Of a DNA stretch of 64,000 bases, positions 54,183 to 64,000 are shown one piece after another. The translations under genes were made by a program, and so were the position numbers. Position 1 is the stretch's first letter. Each line of letters opens with the position of its first letter. The DNA comes from Mesostigma viride. Taxonomy: Eukaryota > Streptophyta > Mesostigmatophyceae > Mesostigmatales > Mesostigmataceae. The notes under the pieces are model-generated. The model saw only the letters and a list, made by a program, of their open reading frames with translations, made no database searches and had not been told where the DNA came from. The DNA lies in contig RPFO01000448.1 in assembly GCA_009746045.1 (NCBI GenBank), positions 972,565 through 1,036,564 on the forward strand, read 5' to 3'.

Positions 54183-55382
54183 ATGACGGAAAGAGCGGCC
54201 GGGAGGAAAGACTATGGAGGCGGCGCGGAGGCTCACGCTCGTTTCAAGCAGTATGAGTACCGGGCGGTGAGTTTCCGCACTTTTCTGTTTACGATGTGGA
54301 GTTCGTTGCGATGATGAATGTAGCCAGTTTTTTCTACAATCATGTGCCCACTTTCCTGTTTGGCACGCGGTTTTGTTGGGTTATCCACCTGGTCTTGGTA
54401 GTCAACTCTGGCTAAATTCGTGGTTTTCATGTTGGCTGGGATCCTAGTTGCTCATCAGACGGATGATTTACTGTCAGATTGGTGCTTATTCGGTGGTTTC
54501 CTCGCTGGCCTCTTTTTTGTAGACGTATATATCTTGGTATCATATGCAGTGGTACGCACGGGTCTCATACGAATTAGCCGCGTAATAACGTCTGTTTGGT
54601 GGGTCCGGATTCGACCTTAAAACGCCTACTTCTCGGTTTAGTTTCTCTTTCCCCGGGGCAACCGATGACCCTCTACGGCTGCCGCTTACATTTCCCCCCA
54701 GTTCCTTTTTTTCTTGGTTCGTATTTTGATCGGCGTACCCGTGGTGCAAGCGCCAGCCCGACTGCATGCCACAATGGCCACGTGCGGTTTTGCGCCCTGC
54801 GCAATCATGCGCTTGTTTTCGATAGATGCGCTTGTTTTCGATAGATGCGCTTGTTTTCGATGGATGCTGCCATAAGTAGGGTTTATGCCAATGTAACTGG
54901 CTGCCGCTTAGAAACAGATGTTCACAAGTGTATTACTCAAACCATGATGCGGTGAGATGCCATAAGTAGGCTGTTGCTCGCGCAGTTTTGTCCACCTGCG
55001 CCTTTTAGTGCGGTACATGAGTGCTAAGCATTTGAGCGATCAATTATTTTTTTTCCCCCTTCCAGCCAAGGTCTCTGCAGGGTGTTGGATACCTATCCCC
55101 TTGTGTACTGCCAGGGGTGGTGCCGCTTTCGGCACTTAGTAAACTGGGTGGTCTACCTTTGCTGTGTTCTTGCCATGATTCTTTGTTCCATGACCCTTCA
55201 CAAGGGCGTATCTTCCTCTTCCTGCATCCTCCTCGAGGGCCTTGTTTTGGACGTACCTGATTGTGCGTTCCGATCATGTGCCTTGGTCTTGCTGCCATGC
55301 TGCCATGCTGTCACGCTGCCATGCTGTCATGCTGCCATGCTGCCATGCTGCCAGTGCAGTGCACATGCTGCACGTGCATGTC

Positions 55383-55480
<98 letters not shown>

Positions 55481-58400
55481 CTCCCCCCCCCCCCCCATCT
55501 CCCTTCTTGGCATACCTCTGCACCTCCTCTTCCTGTCCTCCGGTCCATCTTGCCCTTTCTCTGTGTGTGTCTCTGCATGTGCGCACATCTGCAAATATAG
55601 TCACATCAAATGCTCTACATTCCAATCATTTTGTCTGTACACGTGCGCATATGCATGGTGGGTGGCCGGGCATGCCTGCTTGTGACGTGTGCGTGCAGAA
55701 CTCGAGCCTGGTGCTCACGTCGGACACACGCCCGCGTGACACGGGCGAGCCGACGGGGGAGCCGGAGACTCTCTTCGGAAGGGTAGGCTGTCGCACGCAA
55801 CAACGGGGGGCTGCCATGCGGGCAGTTGTATTGGGACACCCTTAGCCACGTGTCATACCGTTTGCGAAGCCGAAACTATGGGACCCCTCTAGTCACATGT
55901 CGTGCCGTTTGCGAAAGCAAAAGCATGGGAAGCCTCCAGTTGCGTGTCATACCATTTGGGATGCCCAAACAATGAGTGAACTGGTTGGGAAGCGATCGCA
56001 CGACTGCGTCACCTTTGTTCCAATGCCATGCCTGCTGGTCGTTGATGCTTCGTTGTGTGTGTAGTCTGTACTGGCAGCCTCGTTGTGGGCTCAGGCTGGT
56101 AAACCCGTCCACGCATACTCATGCTGCCTGCAGGCCTACCAGCATGTGGTTTAGGAGTTCAGCTGTGTTCAATCTGTGGCTATGGCCATTTTGCCTTGCC
56201 CGTGTTTGTTTGCCCTGAATCTGATTGCCTTTTTACTTGTGCGTATTCGTTTGGTCCGATGCCATGTACATGTTGGCCGCTGTTGCTTACGACCGTGGCG
56301 CTTGTGGCCGCTGGCGCCGCAGATTGATCCCAAGTCGTTTGGGGACCGCGTCATCTTCGGCAAGCCCAAGGAGCTGGAGGACAAGGCCGCGGTACGTGCC
56401 ACTGTGGGGGATGGGTGGGGTTCTGCGTTACGATGGGTGGGGTGCTGCTGGGGATGGGGGAAAGAGGCAGGAGCAGCGTGTTTGAGCGTGGTGTCGGCTT
56501 GTTTACAAATACCTGCTGGCACACCCATGCAGCCTGCCCGCCTGCCTGCTTTGCTGCCCCAAACCCACCCTTTTGGACGGTGCTGTCACGCTGCATGCAT
56601 CCGTGCATGCACCTGTGTTGTCCTATAAGGCCTGGTCAGTGTGGCATCGTTTGATTGGCTCCATGGTGTTGTTTGTTTCTCTCACGGTCTCTTTGGAGCC
56701 AAAGCAGTGCCTGCCTCGTTGTATATCGGTGCTGTTATTGCCGTTCAGGTCACTCTGGGTGGATCGGCACTTGTCAGAGAATTCCCATCCTTCGACTTGG
56801 TTTCCATGCGCAGCGGTGCTACACTCAGCGGTGCTACATTCCGTGTCGGATTTCAGACTTGTTTCTGTTTAGTAACTCTGCATAACTAATGTACAGCATG
56901 GCTCCTGTCCAAGGGGTGCGTTTGACGCGGGGTGGTCGTCATATGCTGAACGTGCATGTATTGAGGATGCTCGTTTTCTCGTTTTTCATGCTCACGTTTT
57001 CGCCCCCTCCCCCTCCTCTGCCTGCCCATATATGTGGCGTATTCGTGCCCGCGTTGGTCTCCGTCGGTCGTCCGCAGAAAGCCAGCAAGAAGAAAGAGAA
57101 GCGCGAGCGTGAGCTGGCGGACCGCGAGGCGATGCCACCGCCGCCGCGCGCGTCCAAGAAGGGACGCCGCGGGCCAGGCGCCGACGGCGGCGCCCCTTTT
57201 GACTCGGTCCTCTCGCTCGGGTCGGACTTGTTCTACGCGCCGCGCACGCGCGAGACGCGCGCGGCGTACGAGCTCCTGCTGGCGATCATCACGCAGCAGT
57301 TTGGCGACCAGCCGCAGGACGTGCTGCGCGGCGCGGCGGACGAGGTCCTCGCGGTGCTCAAGGACGACCGGCTGACCGACCCGGCCAAGAAGAAGGAGGT
57401 CGAGAAGCTCCTCAGCGCACTGCCCAGCGAGAAGTTTGCGACGCTGGTTGACCTAGGGAAGCGCATCACCGACTACGTGGTCAAGGACGCGGCGGGGGCG
57501 GGCGGGAGCGCGGGCGGCGAGGGTGGCCCCACGCTGGACGACGACATCGGTGTCGCGGTCGAGTTTGAGGGCGAGGAGGAGGAGGAAGGGAGCGACGTGG
57601 ACGAGGTGCGGAGCGAGGACGAGGAGGAGGAGGAGGAGGAGGAGGCGGGTGATGGCGGCGGTGGTCCCACGATGCAGGTGGGCGGGGGTGGGGACGACGA
57701 GTTTGGGGACGAGGAAGAGCGGGGGGCGGTCGCGGTGCAGGACATCGACGCTTACTGGCTCCAGCGCGTGGTGACCAAGGCGTTTGGCAGCCTGGACGCG
57801 ATGGCGGCGCAGAAGATGAGCGAGGAGCTGATGGGCGTGCTTCGGGAAGGGGACGCGCGCGATGTGGAGAACCGGCTGGTACGTGGTCGGGCACGCTCGC
57901 ACACGCGTGAAGCATTTGCACATGCCTGCAGCGCCGGCACACCTGTGCCACTCGCACATGCCACTCCCTGCAAGCAGCCCGTACGCGTGTCAGTCATCGG
58001 AAGGCTGTGCCCGCTGCTGCTGTCTCTTTAAAGAGTCTATCCTGTCAGGAATGCCATCAAGGCAGAGCTCGTCCATGCAACCGCCATGTTGGGAGGGGTG
58101 GGAACCTTGTTGCACGCGCACAACTGTGCTGTGTCGCATACTGTGTTGGGTGGCTTGTTCACCTGCCCTCCGCCGCCTCTCCAATTCTCTTAATGTGCAT
58201 ACATATGCGCCGCTTGCCAGGTCGTCCTGCTGGACTACGACAAGTTTGACCTGATCAAGCTGCTGATGAAGAACAGATGGAAGATTGTGTGGTGCACAAA
58301 GCTCGCGCGCGCCGAGGGCGACGACGCCCGCCGCGCGATCGAGCAGGAGATGGAGGCCAGTGGGGACCCCGCACTGCTCAAGATCCTGCAGGTGGGGGCG

Positions 58401-61400
58401 CTGCCAATGCTGGCAGCTGTCACGGGGTATAGGGTGTAGCGCATGTCCTGGGTTGCTCAAGATCCTGCTTGTGGGTTTGCCGCCAATGCTGGCAGCGGTC
58501 GCCGGGTGTAGGGCTTCAAGTCCTCAGGGCTTGGGTGTTGGCTTAAAAAAAAAAAAATTGGGCTCTTTATCCGCGTGGTAGGGAATATCCCCCTGGGCGG
58601 CTGTTTCTATTGGGCATCCCTGGTCGGCTGACATCCGTGCCATCCATCCAATCTTTTCTCGCCATGTGTCCCTGCTGGTGGTGGGCAGCGGGCAGCGGGT
58701 GGGTATGGTTGCTTTGGCATCCCAGCAAAAGTCCAAGTTTGGAGTTTGTGGGGTCACCCTGTGGGGTGCATTTGGGGCACCTTCACAAAGGGTGCATTAT
58801 TTCGGCTGTTTTTTTAGGTTGCTGATCGCGATGTTGTTGCTGTGTGGCATGCTGTTATTTGACATCACTATCGCATCCCCTTTTCTGCCTTTCCTCCCCA
58901 CCTCCCCCTTCTCGTGGCAGGACCTGCATGCGACCAGGGCCACGGCCAAGGAGCGTCAAATGAACTTGGAGAAAAGGTAAACGTTGCAGCGCATCAAGCG
59001 AGTAGATTTCGGGAACAGAGTGTCCAGAGATGTGTGTACTTGAAGGCAGGGTGTGCTCGCATGGGTGTTTGTTATCATGGAACGAGCCTCCTTTGTCCAT
59101 GCGGCGCCCTCCATCGCACCAGCATGCGACATCACGACATGCATGCACCCATATTTCCCTCTGCGTGACCACACTTTCAGTACTGCTGGCCGGGCCTGAG
59201 GGAAGTTCAGGGTTTAGAGTTTAGGGCTAAATACTCGTGTCTGGCTCTTTCACGGTGGTGCCGGTAGATGCCTATGCCATGGCAGTGGCCAGGAGCCGTC
59301 GGCTGGCAGGGTTATGCAAGCCTGCACCCCAACCCCTACACGCATGTGTTACCGGTAAGCAGAAAACGAAGTTGATTGCATTTTCATGGCGCCCCCAGTA
59401 GCTCATGTAGTGAGCGGGATAAGTTACACAGTAGAGGTCCCATGTTTCTTTTCCATAGCTCATTGACGGTGCTTGGCTGTCTATCTCTTCCTCTGATTGA
59501 CTGTGCTTTGCTGTCTATTTCTTCCTCTTATTGACTGTGCTTTGCTGTCTATTTCTTCCTCTTGCTGACTGTGCGTTGCCATGCATTCATGGTTTTCTTG
59601 CACGTCCTGTACATGCGGATCGCCTTGGCCGCCCCCGCCACGCATTTTCCACATTGGCGCGCAGCATCCGTGAGGAGGCACGCAAGCTGCGTTCTGGGGA
59701 GCGGGTGGACGGCGCAGAGGCCGGGCCTGCGGACGCGGTGCCGGCGGCGCGCAGCAAGGGCGGGTCCAAGAGCAACGCGTGGGCGAAGGAGGGCACGCGC
59801 CACATGCTGGAGTTTGACTCGCTCGAGTTCCTGCAGGGTGGCCACTTCATGGCCAACAAGAAGTGCGAGCTGCCGCCCGGGTCCTACCGCACAGCCAAGA
59901 AGGGCTATGAGGAGGTATGCGCCATTTCTGTGCGCTGGCAGTGATAGAAGTGGCCATCAAGCAAGCCTACTGTGTTCCATGTACATGCTTGTGTTCGCCT
60001 TGTTGAAGTTGCAGTGTGAAGTGCTTGCATGGCTGGGCGATGTAAAACGTGCATTTCAAAGTGTGCTGCGCACAAGTGCGGCGTGACCCTGTTGCCTGCC
60101 ACATCTGGTATGCCCACTAAGTCGCATTTTCTGCTGCGTTCTGCAACACTGATGCCCCGCTGACCTTTATTCCAAATCTTCCCATCCCGCTTCTCGCTGA
60201 TGTCACCGCAATGTTATTCTGTCCATCCCGTTTCTCGCTCATGTCACCGCAATGTCACGCTGGCAGGTCCATGTGCCCGCGCTGAAGCCCAAGCCGTTTG
60301 CGGACGGGGAGGAGCTGAAGAAGATCAGCGACCTGCCCGAGTGGGCGCAGCCCGCGTTTGAGGGCATGAAGACGCTCAACCGGGTGCAAAGCCGGGTGGG
60401 TGCCCGCACACACTCGAGACTGGCTGTGCATGGGTAGGCATGGGTAGGGAGGTCAAGGACAAAGCGCCTCATGTCATGTGGATATTGGTATGCAGCCCAC
60501 CGTGCATGTCTTATTTTGGGTCGTGCTTCTCAGACTGCATGCTCCACCCATCTGCTTGTGGTATCCCGGTTTAAGCCTGGTCCGGCCAAATTTGGGGCAG
60601 TGGACGCTGTGATAGGTTTGGGGATCTGCTGGTGTTTTCTCAGCCACCTGCTCTCGCAGGCAGGCACCCGTGTGGTTTGTAATTCCAAGCCATCGTATGA
60701 CAGATGGACAGGTCAACATCGGACAAGGAGGCGAACAACGAACATGGGGCTTCTTGGCCTACGTCAGCTGTGGGTTCGCACTGACAGTGGCCCCCCCTAT
60801 GATTACAGACACCATGGTGTTTTCAGAAAGAATTCGTTGATGTGGGTATTTGCATTAGCTCCGGCAGTGCCCCAGTTTCCGTAGCGCCGTCTGATGGTCA
60901 TGTTGCTCTGCACATGCACCCAAGTTGCCTGTGTCGCTCATTTGTTTCCTGATCGCATTTGTCTCCTGCTGGCTGCACCGTATGCCTGCTGGCGCACGCG
61001 CGCGTGCACACACACACATACACCTACAGGTGTGTGAAGCGGCGCTGATGACGTCGGAGAATCTGCTGCTGTGTGCGCCCACGGGTGCGGGCAAGACCAA
61101 CTGCGCGCTGCTCACCATGCTCCACGAGGTGAGCCACAGGATGGCACACAAGACGGGCGGATGAGTCTCTATGCTGCCCGCCGGAGACTACGTGTGCAGT
61201 GTCCTTCACAAGCTGGCACTTGATGCTAGATGGCACCTAGTCCGTGCGGCGGTAGTGTGTGGCGGCTGGTACATTGGAAGCTGCTTGTAACTTTGACGGG
61301 TCATGGCGGATGGGCCAGCGGAAGTACTTCATGGTTGGGAACTACAGGCAACTGCCCCTTTGGGTGGGCATGTAAGAATTGATTTTATTGACTAGCACAT

Positions 61401-64000
61401 ATCATCCCAGCGTTCCACGGTGGCGATGAGCTCGGGGCTACATGTGCCCGTTGCAAGGCCCTTGAGACATCCTGTGCCCATTTCTTGTAACCGCCAATGT
61501 CGAGCAGGAGCGTGTCGGTAAGGCGCATGACCACAAATTGCCATTGCTCTAGTTGTTGATCATGCAACCTTGGATTGTAAGAATGCTGCTGGATGGTCCT
61601 GCACGGACCCCTTTGCTGCTCACGCTCACGCAACTTCCATGCGAATTCCTTCTTTGCCCGCTCTTCCTTTTCCGTCCCTCCGCTTTCCTCGTGCTCTTCT
61701 GCTTTCACCCTCCCTTGCCCCGCACCTTGACCCTCCTGAAACATGGCCTCGCTTGTCTCACATACCAGCGCTTTGTTGCCCTCGGTTTCTTTTAAAAGTA
61801 CGTCCTTTTACACGCTCTCCACACCCACTCTGTTCCTCACATGCCTCCTTGGCTTCCCCCACCTTCCCCCAGATCGGGCTCCATCGCCTGGAGGACGGCA
61901 CCATCGACAAGGGCGCGTTCAAGATCGTGTACGTAGCGCCCATGAAGGCGCTCGTGGCGGAGATGGTCGGCAACCTGTCCGCGCGCCTCGCCGCATACGG
62001 GCTCACCGTCAAGGAGCTCACGGGGGACCAGGTACGCGGCCTTGTTCGGCCTGATTCGGCCTGATTCGTCCTTATTCGGCCTTATTGGGCCTTATTCAGT
62101 ACAGTACGCTGTATCCGTTCTAGTAGGCATGCTGTCAAGGAGCTCACGGGGGACCACGTACGTGCCCGGGCATGCTTGTAATGCGTTCCTATGAGCCGGT
62201 CAGCTGTGACGTATCGATTTTATTATCAGGGATGTTGTTGGCCTACGCGGGGGACCAGGTGTTCATGCAGAGGATGTTTCTCAGCCCAGAAGCTGGTTAG
62301 GTATGTTGTATGGATCGACAAGGCGTTGCTGGTAACAAGACAGCAAGGTGCAAGACGCATGGTGTAAGGTTTTTCTTATGTCTACTGGTTCATGATAGCT
62401 TATACAATACGAGCACCAAATCAGCCAAGGGGTATCTTAGGGGGACACAGGTGCACCATTCAAGTTATCTTTGGTAAAGCAGCTGGGTGAAGCCTGGTTT
62501 TGCTTGGGTCTACACCCCACATTCAATGTGCCGTAGTCCCCACGCTCACACTCTGCAACTTCCGCAATGTTCCTGTTGCAATTCCATTTCCTGCATCCGT
62601 GCCATTCCTGCGACTGCGATGGTCCCCGCCTTGCGTGCTCCAGAACTTGTCCAAGTCCCAGATCGAGGCGACGCAGGTCATCGTGACCACGCCCGAGAAG
62701 TGGGACATCATCACGCGCAAGAGCGGCGACCGCACGTACACGCAGCTGGTCAAGCTGTTGATCGTGGACGAGGTGCACCTGCTGCACGACGACCGCGGGC
62801 CTGTTCTCGAGGCGATTGTCGCGCGCACGGTGCGGCAGATCGAGTCGACGCAGGAGATGATTCGGCTGGTGAGTGCCTGCTGCTGTGTTGATTGTGTCCA
62901 GGGTGGTGAGTGATGACTACGGGCAGCAGAATGGTGGGAACGGTTACGATCGACGTGCTGAATGGGCTTGTCCGTGCTGTTGTGTGGGAGCATTTGCGTC
63001 CCTGTTGTGGAACAGCAGGAGGAGCTCACCTTGTCCTATGGTAGGTGTGTAGCCTACCATCTATTAGGTGTGTGTACCTGCTCCCTTGTCCTATGGTAGG
63101 TGTGTAGCCTACCATCTAATAGGTGTGTGTACCTGCTCCCTTGTCCTATGGTAGGTGAGTAGCCTACCATCTATTAGGTGTGTGTACCTGCTCCCTTGTC
63201 CTATGGTAGGTGTGTAGCCTACCATCTAATAGGTGTGTGTACCTGCTCCCTTGTCCTATGGTAGGTGTGTAGCCTACCATCTATTAGGTGTGTGTACCTG
63301 CTCCCTTGTCCTATGGTAGGTGTGTAGCCTGCCATCTAATAGGTGTGTGTACCTGCTCCCTTGTCCTATGGTAGGTGTGTAGCCTGCCATCTAATAGGTG
63401 TGTGTACCTGCTCCCTTGTCCTATGGTAGGTGTGTAGCCTACCATCTAATAGGTGTGTGTACCTGCTCCCTTGTCCTATGGTAGGTGTGTAGCCTGCCAT
63501 CTAATAGGTGTGTGTACCTGCTCCCTTGTCCTATGGTAGGTGTGTAGCCTACCATCTAATAGGTGTGTGTACCTGCTCCCTTGTCCTATGGTAGGTGTGT
63601 AGCCTACCATCTAATAGGTGTGTGTACCTGCTCCCTTGTCCTATGGTAGGTGTGTAGCCTACCATCTAATAGGTGTGTGTACCTGCTCTGCGCCTGACAC
63701 AGGGCACAGGCTGTTGCTGACAGGCATCACTGGATACTACAACCTCATATGAGCTAGCCCGTTGCTTTCTTGTCACCAGTGGGATGTCTCGTGCCCATGG
63801 TAGCGCTTAAATTTATTAATTGTAGCGGGCGTGTGTGAGATACCCTCCCCATGGATAGCCATCCCACAACTGCTATTCCCCATGGATAGCCATCCCACAA
63901 CTGCTATTCCCCGTGGATAGCCATCCCACAACTGCTATTCCCCGTCGATAGCCATCCCACAACTGCTATTCCCCGTCGATAGCCATCCCACAACTGCTAT
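54183..64000 (+). CDS. BRR2: BRR2 / SNRNP200 U5 snRNP helicase, N-terminal part, runs off right edge
   Basis: Eleven exons join in phase: 54183-54266, 55699-55782, 56323-56391, 57078-57878, 58221-58391, 58921-58976, 59665-59914, 60267-60395, 61030-61128, 61873-62031 and 62644-62868. They give 709 codons of an expected 2,100 or more. The N-terminus has [18 protein letters not shown], then [19 protein letters not shown] and [20 protein letters not shown], as in known BRR2. An acidic block ([14 protein letters not shown]) precedes the plug region. [16 protein letters not shown] leads into helicase cassette 1, with Walker [10 protein letters not shown], motif Ia [24 protein letters not shown] and the DEVH box in [23 protein letters not shown]2 unwinds U4/U6 during spliceosome activation. 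The 3' remainder and second cassette lie outside the window. Confidence 0.95.
54808..54865. repeat. 19 bp tandem repeat, three copies
   Basis: gcgcttgttttcgatagat repeated three times (the last with one change) in the first intron of BRR2. Confidence 0.85.
55385..55478. repeat. (CT)n dinucleotide array
   Basis: About 47 CT units in the first BRR2 intron, followed by a C-rich tract at 55478-55496. Confidence 0.95.
63029..63688. repeat. 55 bp minisatellite, 12 copies
   Basis: Twelve units of 55 bp with very low divergence. Variation is confined to a few sites (ctattagg or ctaatagg, cctaccat or cctgccat). Each unit contains a short inverted repeat, ggtagg...cctacc. It lies in the BRR2 intron after exon 11. 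Confidence 0.95.
63842..64000. repeat. 31 bp minisatellite running off the right edge
   Basis: Five or more copies of a unit containing gatagccatcccacaact, with cccatgg/cccgtgg/cccgtcg variants. Same BRR2 intron. Confidence 0.9.

Noticed and set aside
63029-63688. Possible CRISPR-like array (55 bp repeats)
   Set aside because: No unique spacers; near-identical contiguous units.

Overview
The window is nuclear DNA from a eukaryote, most likely a green alga. Genes have many canonical GT-AG introns and GC-rich exons. There is no operon structure. Degenerate CCCTAAA (plant-type telomere) units lie in an intron, and one gene resembles a family I know from green plants. A prasinophyte or other chlorophyte fits, but the sequence alone does not fix the species.

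Four cellular genes can be supported. (1) A minus-strand gene at 6785-12655 with many small exons resembles plant RHIP1-like proteins. (2) A minus-strand gene at 23675-30141 has five exons and a continuous 1017-codon reading. It encodes a type II membrane protein with a coiled-coil stalk, a LamG lectin-like domain and a glycosyltransferase-like C-terminus. (3) A plus-strand gene at 47625-49193 encodes the RMD5/GID2 RING subunit of the CTLH/GID ubiquitin ligase. (4) A plus-strand gene from 54183 past the right edge encodes the N-terminal third of the spliceosomal helicase BRR2. A weaker candidate lies at 18281-19391 (minus).

Most of the rest is mobile or repetitive. A retrotransposon system is visible at base resolution. 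One partner is an element whose only ORF is an L1-ORF1-like protein. An apparently full-length 2.0 kb copy lies at 34035-36060, and truncated copies lie at 3218-6311 and 50399-50899. A related second family is at 4388-5635, 15329-15621 and 21377-22352. The other partner is a reverse-transcriptase element, present only as 5'-truncated copies (37246-38267, 36327-36529, 39242-39508, 51010-51380). Nearly all copies have 8-14 bp target-site duplications. The two partners share a 3' stem-loop followed by an AATT-type tail, which suggests the ORF1-only elements are moved by the RT element.

A 4.1 kb hAT DNA transposon (42648-46767) has a perfect 8 bp target-site duplication and a near-intact transposase. 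A 974 bp internally deleted relative sits at 12797-13770. A large inverted duplication (30388-33740 and 39864-42613) surrounds much of the retroelement cluster.

Long simple arrays are prominent: (CATCC)n at 2.8 kb, (GT)n at 8.8 kb, (GGAT)n at 15.6, 28.8, 32.3 and 40.2 kb, and (GA)n at 22.5 kb. These create long spurious ORFs. Minisatellites occur in introns and, unusually, grow out of the last codons of the RMD5 gene.
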